DNA from: an uncultured Clostridia bacterium
GTDB lineage: Bacteria > Bacillota > Clostridia > TANB77 > CAG-508
Length of the DNA stretch: 28,849 bases
Assembly (NCBI GenBank): GCA_948852945.1
Contig: CAQPBJ010000019.1
Span: 1 to 28,849 of the forward strand
Reading direction: 5' to 3'
Shown here: one piece after another, positions 13,973 through 21,603 of the stretch
Layout: every line of letters begins with the position of its first letter
Position numbering within the stretch: position 1 is the stretch's first letter
The notes under the pieces: model-generated
Database searches by the model: none
Told to the model about the DNA's origin: nothing
The model's input: the letters and a program-made list of their open reading frames with translations, nothing else
Made by a program: the position numbers and the translations under genes

Positions 13973-14701
13973 TTATTTTTTATTAAAATATTCAGAATAA
14001 AATTGTTTTTGGCTTAGTATTTCATTTTTCTTTTCTTTATTTATATATCCATACTTAACCATTTTATCTAAAACTTGATTTTGTCTCTCTGAAGCCAATT
14101 TAAAATTTACTGTTGGTGCATATACTGAAGGTGCATTTGGAACTCCAGCAAGCATAGTAGCTTCATACTCATTTAAATCAATTGGCAATTTTTCAAAATA
14201 ACCTAAAGATGCCTCTTTTATAGTATAGTATCCATCTCCAAAATAAGATGTATTTACATATAATTCTAAAATTTCTTCTTTAGAATAATTTTTTTCATAA
14301 TTTAATGCCATAAAACCTTCAGCTACTTTTCTTACAATTTCTTTATTTTGAGTAAAAAAAGTATTTTTAGCTAACTGTTGTGTTATTGTGCTTCCACCTT
14401 CTAATAGTTCTTTATTTTTAATATTTCTCATCATAGCTCTACCTAATGATAATATATCAATACCACCGTGTTTATAAAATCTATGATCTTCAACAGCTAC
14501 TACAGCATCTAAATAAAATTTATTAATTTCTTCTAATTTTGCATAATTTTCATCACTCTGTATTTCTTTCACTTTAGAAGAAAGACTTTGTTCTTTAAGT
14601 GTATCAGAATATTTTGAATAACCTACACCTAGAAAAATTATACTTATCGAAATTAATATTAGTAAAATTAGTACAACAATTCTAATAATAGTTTTTTTCA
14701 T
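13973..14701 (-). CDS. Monofunctional peptidoglycan glycosyltransferase (GT51)
   Basis: This membrane-bound enzyme polymerises lipid II into glycan strands. The 242 residues comprise a short start, one membrane helix (about 7-26), and a single GT51 domain. AVEDHRFYKHGGID (68-82) carries the catalytic Glu at 71. GGSTITQQLAKN (102-113), the second-Glu region NYEKNYSKEEILELYVNTSY, and a C-terminal ATMLAGVPNAPSVYAP follow. No transpeptidase domain follows, so it resembles MtgA rather than a bifunctional class A PBP. AAGGA precedes the ATG by about seven bases. It lies in an operon of otherwise unrecognised genes, which suggests a specialised wall-synthesis task. Confidence 0.92.
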   Translation of the reverse strand: MKKTIIRIVVLILLILISISIIFLGVGYSKYSDTLKEQSLSSKVKEIQSDENYAKLEEINKFYLDAVVAVEDHRFYKHGGIDILSLGRAMMRNIKNKELLEGGSTITQQLAKNTFFTQNKEIVRKVAEGFMALNYEKNYSKEEILELYVNTSYFGDGYYTIKEASLGYFEKLPIDLNEYEATMLAGVPNAPSVYAPTVNFKLASERQNQVLDKMVKYGYINKEKKNEILSQKQFYSEYFNKK

Positions 14702-14716
14702 ATATTTATCCTTAAT

Positions 14717-15505
14717 CTAAGAAACTTTATTTAATGTCTCATTGAATGAACAATTAATATCATTACGTATTTTTTCTAATTGTGATGTACAAGCTATAAT
14801 TTCAAATTTTGTTTCTGCTATTGTTTCCATCACTGTTTTTCTTATACTTTTTAATTTTATCTCTAATGGTAATATCACGTTTCTTTCAAAAGATTTTTTT
14901 CCATTAAAAGTAATCATAAAATTGTATTTAATTTTATCAATCAACCCTTTTGGGTTAATCAATAATTTATCACTAGAAATAGCAAAAATATCTTCAATTG
15001 CTTCTATAGTATCATCTATACATGCTTTTAATTTATCAGTACATTGATCTATTACTACATCATAATTTAATTTTTTTTGAGCTGTAGCAAAAACTTTTTT
15101 ATTTGATTTTTCAATTAATGCAATATTATTATCTGAAGTAGCCTTGTCTAGTCCTCTTTTACTTGCAACAAAATTTGCAACAGCTATCTTTTGATTTGTT
15201 TGAGCAAATGCAATTTCATTTTGTAAATATTTATATAAAATTTCATATTGTTCTATAACTTCGTCTATTTTTTTCTCATACATCTCTACATATACATCAA
15301 TTTGTGAACTATACTTATTTAAATTACGTTTATAAAAACTTACTTCATCTAATAAATATTTTCTAAATTTCTCTATCTTATTTGCCTTTATTTCTTGTAC
15401 TTTTCTAGTATATATAGCAGCTAATAGCATAAGTTTATTTTGTTCTAATCCTGTTAGTTCTGTTATCAAAACTAACATATCATCATTCACTTTAACATTT
15501 TCCAT
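14717..15505 (-). CDS. Helical protein of unknown function (262 aa)
   Basis: I do not recognise this protein. It is predicted almost wholly helical: LTELTGLEQNKLMLLAAIYT-like hydrophobic stretches are too charged for membrane spans, and residues about 35-130 have the heptad-like spacing of a coiled coil (FRKYLLDEVSFYKRNLNKY, EVIEQYEILYKYLQNEIAFA). A second helical part near the end contains four-residue repeats of hydrophobics. There is no signal peptide, so it is probably cytosolic. AGGAG is seven bases before the ATG. It ends 15 bp before the GT51 gene and starts 20 bp after the 138-aa gene, so it is part of the same operon. Confidence 0.7.
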   Translation of the reverse strand: MENVKVNDDMLVLITELTGLEQNKLMLLAAIYTRKVQEIKANKIEKFRKYLLDEVSFYKRNLNKYSSQIDVYVEMYEKKIDEVIEQYEILYKYLQNEIAFAQTNQKIAVANFVASKRGLDKATSDNNIALIEKSNKKVFATAQKKLNYDVVIDQCTDKLKACIDDTIEAIEDIFAISSDKLLINPKGLIDKIKYNFMITFNGKKSFERNVILPLEIKLKSIRKTVMETIAETKFEIIACTSQLEKIRNDINCSFNETLNKVS

Positions 15506-15524
15506 ATTTTATCTCCTATTTTTT

Positions 15525-15941
15525 CTATCTGTCAAGTGCCTCTTTACCTTTTTTAGCTAATTTACTAGTTTCTCTAGCAACTACTTCAATTGCAGGAGCT
15601 GTTATATCTAAAACTCCTTTTAATACACTATTAGTAGCTCTAAATGTATCTTTTAAAGCATCTACTGGTGAACAATTTTTATCTAATAAACAATTCTTCA
15701 TCATATAATCTAGTGCCGTAAAAGTAAGTGCTGCAGGTGCAAAAACTACTCCAGCAGCAAGAGTACCAGCACCAGCTAATATTTTTCTTGCTTTACGACT
15801 TCCAGCTATATTAGCAATACCTTTAGTAGTTAATTCTGTAGCAGCAAGTGCTCCTTTTCCTGCAAGTTTTACTCCTTGCAAAGTCCATCTTCCACCAGTT
15901 TTTGCTGTATTTTTTATTTTTCGTTTAGTATTTGGATTCAT
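15525..15941 (-). CDS. Basic Ala/Gly-rich protein, unknown function (138 aa)
   Basis: I do not recognise this protein. It begins very basic (MNPNTKRKIKNTAKTGGRW), then alternates Ala/Gly/Lys helices (LAGKGALAATELTTKGIANI), one hydrophobic stretch at about 55-78 (AGAGTLAAGVVFAPAALTFT), and two cysteines (NCLLDKNC, about 83-89). A helical Lys/Ala-rich end follows. This may be a membrane-associated or DNA-binding protein; the sequence does not decide. AAGGAG, overlapping the stop region of the preceding 53-codon gene, sits nine bases before the ATG, which suggests coupled translation within the glycosyltransferase operon. Confidence 0.7.
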   Translation of the reverse strand: MNPNTKRKIKNTAKTGGRWTLQGVKLAGKGALAATELTTKGIANIAGSRKARKILAGAGTLAAGVVFAPAALTFTALDYMMKNCLLDKNCSPVDALKDTFRATNSVLKGVLDITAPAIEVVARETSKLAKKGKEALDR

Positions 15942-15956
15942 ACAACCTTTACTCCT

Positions 15957-16118
15957 TTATATACTAATTAATTTACTCATAAGATTATCTAATTTATCTC
16001 GAGATTTTTCTTCTTTTTCAGAAACTTCACTAAGTATTCTTTCTAAATTTTCAACAGGCTCTTTATCTAAATTTACAATTCGCCCTTCAACAAACATTTC
16101 ACCCATTTGTTCATTCAT
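15957..16118 (-). CDS. Small acidic helical protein (53 aa)
   Basis: A short frame from ATG 16116-16118 to TAA 15957-15959, starting MNEQMGEMFVEGRIVNLDKE and ending in a charged helix (LERILSEVSEKEEKSRDKLD). No membrane segment. It fills the gap between the 275-aa and 138-aa genes on the same strand and its stop overlaps the region holding the next ribosome binding site. A GAAGGG is present but about 13 bases from the ATG, so the start is uncertain. No family recognised. Confidence 0.5.
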   Translation of the reverse strand: MNEQMGEMFVEGRIVNLDKEPVENLERILSEVSEKEEKSRDKLDNLMSKLISI

Positions 16119-16144
16119 AGTACTTTGTTTCCCTTCTATATAAT

Positions 16145-16972
16145 TTAAAAACTAACACCGTTACTAATTTTATTGGTTTGTATAGATTCTATAAGACCAG
16201 TTTCTGAATTAATATATAATGTATCTGATGTTAAATATATTTTATTTGAATCTCCTTCAGTACCATATTCAACATCAAAATAATATATGGTATATTCACT
16301 AGTCTCACCATTTTTTGTTATAAAAGACTGTATTATATTTTTACCTGTATTAGAATAAGTTTCTACATAATATTTTAAATCTAATATATCTTTTACTTTA
16401 TTTATATCATCCATATTTAAAACTTTTTTATCAACATCATAATAAAAGTCTTTAAATACAACAACTTGCTCTGAATTTCTTATTGTATTATTTTCACTAA
16501 TAAACTCTGATTCAACATTTATTATATAATAGCTTTCTGTTTCTAATACTACTTTTGAAGATCTAACAGATTGCTCTGATTTTTCAAATAGATTTGTTAC
16601 TTTTCTAGTTGCTTCATTTTCAGATGATGCACTACCACACACTTTTTTTATTTTTAAATCACTTGTATTTTTTTTATCGATTTGTATCTGACGTACTCTA
16701 CGCATTTCTTCTGACGAAAAATCTCTTATTTCTTCTTCTGTATAAACATTATCAACAAAAGTTTCAAAACTTGAACCTTCATTAATTTTTTCTATTTTCT
16801 TTTCATCTTTAGAATTATTTATAAGTTCCTTTGTATTAACTGATTTTTTAGCTGGAAGCTCATTTTTCTTTTTAATTACTACATTTAGTTCTATAAGAAC
16901 TAAAATAATAGCAATTGCAAAAATCAAAATAAAAATTAAATTAACTTTTTTAAAGGTTTTATTTTTTTTCAA
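16145..16972 (-). CDS. Membrane-anchored protein of unknown function, TTG start (275 aa)
   Basis: This is the first gene of the glycosyltransferase operon. It has a Lys-rich start, one membrane helix at about 11-30 (VNLIFILIFAIAIILVLIEL) and an extracellular part of about 240 residues with a charged linker. A beta-rich end follows: YYIINVESEFIS, EYTIYYFDVEYG, KIYLTSDTLYINSETG. The last pattern looks like repeated strands of a small secreted sensor or lipoprotein-like domain, but I recognise no family. The start codon is TTG (16970-16972), supported by GGAGGA six bases upstream; no in-frame ATG fits. A TTGTTA-17-TATACT promoter lies just upstream. Confidence 0.72.
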   Translation of the reverse strand: MKKNKTFKKVNLIFILIFAIAIILVLIELNVVIKKKNELPAKKSVNTKELINNSKDEKKIEKINEGSSFETFVDNVYTEEEIRDFSSEEMRRVRQIQIDKKNTSDLKIKKVCGSASSENEATRKVTNLFEKSEQSVRSSKVVLETESYYIINVESEFISENNTIRNSEQVVVFKDFYYDVDKKVLNMDDINKVKDILDLKYYVETYSNTGKNIIQSFITKNGETSEYTIYYFDVEYGTEGDSNKIYLTSDTLYINSETGLIESIQTNKISNGVSF

Positions 16973-16997
16973 CTTCTTCCTCCAATATGCATAAAAA

Positions 16998-17026
16998 AGT
17001 ATATCATTAATAAATCTTTATAACAA
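16998..17026 (-). promoter_or_regulatory. Sigma-A promoter of the glycosyltransferase operon
   Basis: TTGTTA (17021-17026) and TATACT (16998-17003) are separated by 17 bp on the minus strand, about 25 bp upstream of the TTG start codon of the first gene. Confidence 0.6.
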
Positions 17027-17068
17027 CATTTTTTATATATCATTTCAGTTACAAAATTCTATAAAATT

Positions 17069-17806
17069 TTAAACTACAAGTCTACCATATTTTTTATTTA
17101 ACATCTCTCTTTTTTTCTTCCACTCTGGAATAAATATACTCACAAAATTATAGAAATTATTATCATGATGAATATACTTAAAATGTGCAAGTTCATGTAC
17201 AATAACATATTCAATACACTCTACTGGAGTTTTTACTAAATTCACTGCAAACTCAACCTTGTTCTTTTTTGGTGTGCAACATCCCCATCTAGACTTAAAT
17301 TTCTTAATATATACATCAGGAAATGGAATATTATATTTTTTCATTTTTTCATAATACACTTCTACATACTTTATCGTAGTTTCTAAGCATTCTTTCTTAA
17401 GCCATTCTTCATAAACTTTTTTAATATATTCTGCATTAGCAACATATTTCTCTTTTATCGTTAAAATTATGTTTTCTTCTGATATTTTTATATCATTTAC
17501 TTTTCCAGAAATAATTTTGCTTTTATATTTTCTTCCTAAAAAATATAAATTACTATCATTAATTAATTCTATTCTTTCTTTATCAGAAGAATTTTTTTCT
17601 TGTAAGCTTATCTGTTTAATAATCCATTGTTTCTTTGTTTTTATAAATCCTTCTATTCTTTCTAGTGAACATGATTTTGAAGTAGTAATTACTAATTTAC
17701 CATCTAAAGAAAATCTCATATACATATTTTTTATCTTTTTTCTTTTAATATAATAATATATTATTTTATCATCTAGCATAAGCCAACTTTCTTCTATCTT
17801 TTCCAT
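17069..17806 (-). CDS. YgjP-like (DUF45/M48-type) zinc metallopeptidase
   Basis: This 245-residue protein is a cytosolic predicted metallopeptidase of the YgjP/DUF45 family, related to SprT and WLM proteases. The C-terminal half holds the signature: KKFKSRWGCCTPKKNKVEFA, NLVKTPVECIEYVIVHELAH with the HExxH zinc motif, and a third His in KYIHHDNNFYNF. FIPEWKKKREMLNK closes the domain. The N-terminal half is a beta-rich region (YYYIKRKKIKNMYMRFSLDG) typical of the family. Family substrates are poorly known. GAGGAGAG lies just before the ATG. It stands alone between the two operons; I saw no convincing promoter or own terminator. Confidence 0.9.
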   Translation of the reverse strand: MEKIEESWLMLDDKIIYYYIKRKKIKNMYMRFSLDGKLVITTSKSCSLERIEGFIKTKKQWIIKQISLQEKNSSDKERIELINDSNLYFLGRKYKSKIISGKVNDIKISEENIILTIKEKYVANAEYIKKVYEEWLKKECLETTIKYVEVYYEKMKKYNIPFPDVYIKKFKSRWGCCTPKKNKVEFAVNLVKTPVECIEYVIVHELAHFKYIHHDNNFYNFVSIFIPEWKKKREMLNKKYGRLVV

Positions 17807-17876
17807 TTCTCTCCTCTTTTTATAAAATCAAAGATATTTATAATCTTAAAAATTTTAGTAAATTTTCCTATAATAC

Positions 17877-17909
17877 AAAAAAGCATTTTAGTAAAACTAA
17901 AATGCCTTT
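17877..17909 (-). terminator. Terminator after the anchored-protein pair
   Basis: A 10-bp perfect stem GCATTTTAGT (17883-17892) with ACTAAAATGC (17896-17905), followed on the minus strand by six T. It ends the transcript of the genes at 17921 and 18510. Confidence 0.85.
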
Positions 17910-17920
17910 ACTTATTATTT

Positions 17921-18487
17921 TTATTTATTTGTTTTTACAGCTAATTCAAACATACTAGTATTCTCATAATCTTTTATCATCACATCAATAACTTTTCCTT
18001 TATAAAAAACAACTTTTATTTGTTTTCCACTATCTGAATTACCTGGAACTAAAGTAGCTGTTACTGTATATATTTTTTTATTATCTTTATCTTTTTTAGG
18101 CTCTTTTATGTTTTTTACTTTATAATCTGTAGAATATGAATCACTTTTCTTAGCAAATTCTTTTAAACCTTCTTCCATATCCTCAATTTCATCAGCTTTT
18201 TTCTTTAATTTCTTATATTCTTTCTTAAAGTCTTCTGCTTCTTGGTCTGCTTCCATCCATGCAGCAGCTGCTTTTACATCAATAAGTTTATCATCTATTG
18301 CATCTTTCATTTTATCTTCTGAATATAATGCTTTAACAATATCTTTTACCTTATCTTCATATTTTTTTGGTTTACTACTAAATACTACTTTTCCTAATAA
18401 TATTATAACTATAAGAACAACTAAAGCTGCTACAACTCCTCCAACAAGTCTCTTGTTTTTTAATAATTCCATTACTTTTTCTTTCAT
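17921..18487 (-). CDS. Anchored paralogue 1, small extracellular domain (188 aa)
   Basis: One of five related proteins in 17921-22146. From ATG 18485-18487 (GGGGAG upstream; an earlier in-frame ATG at 18538 lies inside the upstream gene) it has a Lys-rich start, a membrane helix at about 15-36 (VGGVVAALVVLIVIILLGKV) and an outer domain. That domain begins YEDKVKDIVKALYSEDKMKD, has a central Lys-rich helix, and ends with strands KIYTVTATLVPG and IKVVFYKGKVIDVMIKDYE. The 'F/Y-YKGK-hydrophobic' end is shared by the paralogues at 20979 and 21604. An NTF2/DUF4878-like fold is possible but was not tested. It follows the gene at 18510 by 22 bp. Confidence 0.7.
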   Translation of the reverse strand: MKEKVMELLKNKRLVGGVVAALVVLIVIILLGKVVFSSKPKKYEDKVKDIVKALYSEDKMKDAIDDKLIDVKAAAAWMEADQEAEDFKKEYKKLKKKADEIEDMEEGLKEFAKKSDSYSTDYKVKNIKEPKKDKDNKKIYTVTATLVPGNSDSGKQIKVVFYKGKVIDVMIKDYENTSMFELAVKTNK

Positions 18488-18509
18488 ATTTTTTCTCCCC
18501 TTTTTATAT

Positions 18510-19301
18510 TTATTCTTCTTCAATATATTGAATGCCATCTAAGAAAGACTCTTCATCTGAATCCATAATATAAATTACAACTTCATCATAAAATACCATT
18601 GTAAGCTCTAATTCTTGTCCTGACATACTAATTGTTAAAACAATTTTAGAAATTTTTTCATCATCTTCAGATATCTCTGGTTCAGAAATATCTTCTAATT
18701 TCACTTCAAAATCTATATCAGACATGTCTAATTCATTTCCATCATCATCTGTCATAGTTGTGTTTTCAACGGAATCACTCATCGCTCTTATTAGTTCTTC
18801 TGCTTGTTTCATCGCTTTTGGCATATTTAATGCTTTTTCAGTTAATTCTTCTATTCTCTCGTCATCATCAGCAAGATTACTATATTCATCTAAAAATTTA
18901 GAGTCATCTAATTCTGCATCTTGGTATGCAACATATGCTTTTGGATCAAAATATTCATCGACAAAATCTTTTATTTCATCTTCATCAGCAAAACCCTTTA
19001 CAAACTTTTTAGCAGCTTCTTGATAAAATTCTTCTATTCCAAAATCCTTGTCCTCATCATCTTCTTCATCGTCATCATCATCAGTTTCATTTGTAGTATT
19101 ATTATCTGTTTTATTTTCATAAGTATTTCCTAATTCATTTGTTGTAGATTGGCTATTATCAAGTTTAACCACAGAAACTCTACTTTTAGATTTTTTGCTA
19201 GTTACGCCTATAACTATAAAAGTAACAATTGCAATTATTATTATCGCTATTCCTAATAAAATTGGAATCAAAGTTTTTTTATTTCTAAACAAATCTCTCA
19301 T
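18510..19301 (-). CDS. Anchored paralogue 2, acidic linker (263 aa)
   Basis: The first gene of a two-gene operon. ATG 19299-19301 is chosen because GGAGG (19307-19311) lies five bases upstream; an ATG at 19313 overlaps that site and cannot use it. It has a basic start, a membrane helix at about 11-34 (LIPILLGIAIIIIAIVTFIV), a Thr/Asn-rich then strongly acidic linker (DDDDDEEDDEDKD), and an outer domain. That domain opens EFYQEAAKKFVKGFADEDEI, DEYFDPKAYVAYQDAELDD, the same plan as the paralogues at 20363-22146 (F..A...x.D...FV...x.xxAY.A). It ends ISKIVLTISMSGQELELTMV, FYDEVVIYIMDSDEE. Function unknown. A promoter is at 19330-19358. Confidence 0.7.
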   Translation of the reverse strand: MRDLFRNKKTLIPILLGIAIIIIAIVTFIVIGVTSKKSKSRVSVVKLDNSQSTTNELGNTYENKTDNNTTNETDDDDDEEDDEDKDFGIEEFYQEAAKKFVKGFADEDEIKDFVDEYFDPKAYVAYQDAELDDSKFLDEYSNLADDDERIEELTEKALNMPKAMKQAEELIRAMSDSVENTTMTDDDGNELDMSDIDFEVKLEDISEPEISEDDEKISKIVLTISMSGQELELTMVFYDEVVIYIMDSDEESFLDGIQYIEEE

Positions 19302-19329
19302 TTTTTCCTCCATATATACATTTGTAAAT

Positions 19330-19358
19330 ATTATATTTATTTTATAAAAAAAAGTAAA
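19330..19358 (-). promoter_or_regulatory. Promoter for anchored paralogues 1-2
   Basis: TATAAT (19330-19335) with TTTACT (19353-19358) at 17 bp on the minus strand, 29 bp upstream of the start codon. It is divergent from the Fic module promoter. Confidence 0.55.
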
Positions 19359-19441
19359 TACATTTACCTATTTTTGTTTTTTTATGCAATCAATAAAATC
19401 AAAGAAAAATAGCAAAAATGCTAGCTTTTTTCGGTATTTTA

Positions 19442-19450
19442 TGGTATAAT
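19442..19450 (+). promoter_or_regulatory. Extended -10 promoter of the Fic module
   Basis: TGGTATAAT is a perfect extended -10 box 64 bp upstream of the antitoxin start. No good -35 is visible, as expected for extended -10 promoters. A weak hairpin with a T run (19405-19431) lies just upstream. Confidence 0.55.
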
Positions 19451-19513
19451 AAGAATGTAGTGAGTATTAATATTTTAAGACTTTCTAACTTAAATATTAA
19501 AAGGAGAAATCAA

Positions 19514-19699
19514 ATGTTTAATATGTCAAAAGAAGAAAAATTAAACTTCGATATTGCTAACCTTAAACAAGATTTTGCCATTGAAAATATGTACATAACA
19601 GATGAAGATTTCGAGATAATAAAAAAATATTCAAATGATGAAATCTCTGAGAGTGAAATGATTAATATAATAACAGATAACACTCTAAAAGGAGTTTAA
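19514..19699 (+). CDS. VbhA-like Fic antitoxin
   Basis: A 61-residue helical protein directly upstream of fic. Class I Fic inhibitors carry an (S/T)xxxE(G/N) helix whose Glu blocks the ATP site of the toxin. Here the corresponding stretch is DFAIENMYITDED, with E24-N25 in place and Asp20 where Ser or Thr is usual. The rest (FEIIKKYSNDEISESEMINI) follows the short helical pattern of VbhA-family antitoxins. ATG 19514 has AAGGAG eight bases upstream; frames opening earlier lack one. It ends 1 bp before the fic start, so expression is coupled. Confidence 0.82.
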   Translation: MFNMSKEEKLNFDIANLKQDFAIENMYITDEDFEIIKKYSNDEISESEMINIITDNTLKGV

Positions 19700-19700
19700 T

Positions 19701-20318
19701 ATGGAAAATTTTTATGAAACTAAAAATTCACTTTATTGCTATCCTGGAACAAATATCCTAATTAATAAATTAGATATCCACGATAGCAATAAATTATTTA
19801 AATTAGAAAAACAAATTGTTCTTGCTAAATCTTATATTTTAAGACAAAATACTAAAATTAAAAATTTTGATAAAAAACATTTTGTTGAAATACACTATTT
19901 TTTATTTTGTGATTTATATCCATTTGCAGGAAAATTTCGCAATGAAAATATTTCTAAAGGTGAATTTACATTCGCTAGTTGGGAATTTATAGAAAGCGAA
20001 TTAGATAGATTATTATTAGAACTAAAAAACGAAAATTACTTATCAAATATTAGTAAAGAATCATTAGTTAAAAGATTAGCTTATTATTTATCTGAATTAA
20101 ATGTACTTCATCCATTCAGAGAAGGAAACGGTAGAACTATACGTGAATTCATTAGAGAATTAGCTTTTAAAAATGGTTATATATTAGATTTAAGAAAAAC
20201 CACTTCTAAAGAAGTATTCGACGCTAGCGTTAAATCTGTTTATGACACTACTGATTTAGAAAAAATACTTGATTTATGTTTAATAGAAAATAATAGTGAA
20301 CCTATAAAACTTAAATAA
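19701..20318 (+). CDS. fic: Fic-domain toxin (AMPylase)
   Basis: A 205-residue Fic protein expected to transfer AMP from ATP to a target protein, typically a topoisomerase in bacterial class I systems. The core motif HPFREGNGRTIREF (137-150) is complete: His137 for catalysis, Phe139, the GNGR anion-binding loop and Arg148. Upstream, DLYPFAGKFRNENISKG matches the conserved beta-hairpin region and FTFASWEFIESEL the flap and following helix. Nothing looks truncated. It overlaps no neighbour, starts 1 bp after the antitoxin stop (GGAG 12-15 bases before its ATG) and ends at a strong terminator. The pair is opposite in direction to the array around it, which suggests insertion. Confidence 0.95.
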   Translation: MENFYETKNSLYCYPGTNILINKLDIHDSNKLFKLEKQIVLAKSYILRQNTKIKNFDKKHFVEIHYFLFCDLYPFAGKFRNENISKGEFTFASWEFIESELDRLLLELKNENYLSNISKESLVKRLAYYLSELNVLHPFREGNGRTIREFIRELAFKNGYILDLRKTTSKEVFDASVKSVYDTTDLEKILDLCLIENNSEPIKLK

Positions 20319-20320
20319 AA

Positions 20321-20355
20321 AAAATAAAGCTTGATATAAAGTCAAGCTTTATTTT
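20321..20355. terminator. Bidirectional terminator between fic and paralogue 3
   Basis: A 14-bp perfect stem AAAATAAAGCTTGA (20321-20334) with TCAAGCTTTATTTT (20342-20355). T runs follow on both strands. It serves fic on plus and the three-gene array on minus. Confidence 0.88.
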
Positions 20356-20362
20356 TTAGTCA

Positions 20363-20956
20363 TTATTCATTTTCTTGATATTCATTTCCCATGCTTGTAA
20401 AATCTGGCATAATCATAAATATTTTTTCATCATATAAATATGCATATACACCCATTTCTACGCCTTCAGAAACCATTGTAAATCTTGATACTTTTACTCC
20501 TTTGATTTCAGATAATGTTTTTCCTATAATAGTTTTATCAGTTTCTATATCTTTTAAATCTTCAATATCTTTAACTTCAAGATTAGTTCCTTCTTCAGAA
20601 TAAGTTTCGAATACATTTACTACATTTTCTATGAATTCGTTATTTTCATATTCTTCACTTTTAGCATTTTTATATAATTCTTCAAAATCTTCTGGTTCTT
20701 CACTTTGACTCATAGCATAAAAAGCTTTTAAATTAACTTTTTCTTTTACAAATTTTTTCATATCTTCTTTATTTCCACAAGCTTTAGCAAATTCTTTAAT
20801 TTGTTCTTTGTGATATGAAGGTTTTTCTGGTTCTTTGTTTTCATCTTTGTTTGATAATTTAACAGCTACTAAAGCAGCTACTGTAGCAATTATAACTATT
20901 AAAGTCACAGCTATAATAGTAATAAGTCTTTTATCAATTTTCTTAGTATTCTCCAT
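20363..20956 (-). CDS. Anchored paralogue 3 (197 aa)
   Basis: Last of three tandem paralogues read from 22146. It has a short basic start, a membrane helix at about 10-31 (LITIIAVTLIVIIATVAALV), then a linker and an outer domain that begins YHKEQIKEFAKACGNKEDMK. Shared landmarks follow: VNLKAFYAMSQSEEPEDFEE, FIENVVNVFETYSEEG, LSEIKGVKVSRFTMVSEGVE and the end MGVYAYLYDEKIFMIMPD. The single outer Cys in 'FAKAC' is kept in paralogues 4 and 5. GGGAG precedes the ATG. Function unknown; a small secreted-type sensor or binding domain held at the membrane is plausible. Confidence 0.75.
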   Translation of the reverse strand: MENTKKIDKRLITIIAVTLIVIIATVAALVAVKLSNKDENKEPEKPSYHKEQIKEFAKACGNKEDMKKFVKEKVNLKAFYAMSQSEEPEDFEELYKNAKSEEYENNEFIENVVNVFETYSEEGTNLEVKDIEDLKDIETDKTIIGKTLSEIKGVKVSRFTMVSEGVEMGVYAYLYDEKIFMIMPDFTSMGNEYQENE

Positions 20957-20978
20957 CTTTATCTCCCTTATTTTCTAA

Positions 20979-21548
20979 TTATAGGCTACCTTCAGTTGCA
21001 GTAACCATTAAAATTTTTCCTTTATAAAATAATGCATACAAATCAACTGTTTGACCTTCAGATTCTACAGTGAACTTAGCTTTTTTCAATTCTTTTAATT
21101 TAATCATGTCTTCTCCGATAATTTTTCCATCACTAGAATCTAATTCTTCCATTTTACCAATATCAGTAACATTAAGTGCTGTTCCTATAGAAGAATACAT
21201 TTTAAAAATAGTATTTACCTTGTTTACAAAAGTTGCAGATTCATAATCTTCTTTTAAAGATATTTTATAGTTTTTTTCAACATCTTCTGCTGTTTTACTA
21301 TATTGCATTGCGAAATATGCTCTTAAATTAACATATTGTTTTACATATGCTTCCATTTTCTCATCACTTTCGCAAGCTTTAGCAAATTCTTTAATTTGTT
21401 CTTTATAATCTACTACTTTTTCTTTATTAGCTAAGGCAACAACTGCAATAATAACAGCAACTATTATAACCATTGCTAATCCCATAATTAAATGCTTATT
21501 CATTACAGGTGCTTTTGTTTTTACATTTTCATTTACTTCTTCTTCCAT
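20979..21548 (-). CDS. Anchored paralogue 4 (189 aa)
   Basis: Middle gene of the three-gene array, 22 bp upstream of paralogue 3. It has an acidic cytosolic start (MEEEVNENVKTKAPVMNKHL), a membrane helix at about 20-41, and an outer domain with the same order of blocks: YKEQIKEFAKACESDEKMEA, YVKQYVNLRAYFAMQYSKTA, KVNTIFKMYSSIGTALNVTD, IIGEDMIKLKELKKAKFTVE and YALFYKGKILMVTATEG. GGAGG lies six bases before the ATG. It is nearly the same length as its neighbours, so the group arose by tandem duplication. No function recognised. Confidence 0.75.
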   Translation of the reverse strand: MEEEVNENVKTKAPVMNKHLIMGLAMVIIVAVIIAVVALANKEKVVDYKEQIKEFAKACESDEKMEAYVKQYVNLRAYFAMQYSKTAEDVEKNYKISLKEDYESATFVNKVNTIFKMYSSIGTALNVTDIGKMEELDSSDGKIIGEDMIKLKELKKAKFTVESEGQTVDLYALFYKGKILMVTATEGSL

Positions 21549-21603
21549 TTCTTTCCTCCATTAGATTCATAGCAAATTCGCATATTTTTTATAAGTTAAA
21601 ATC

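Noticed and set aside
19405..19431. Terminator upstream of the Fic module
   Set aside because: The stem is only four pairs (TAGC/GCTA) with A and T flanks; too weak to call.
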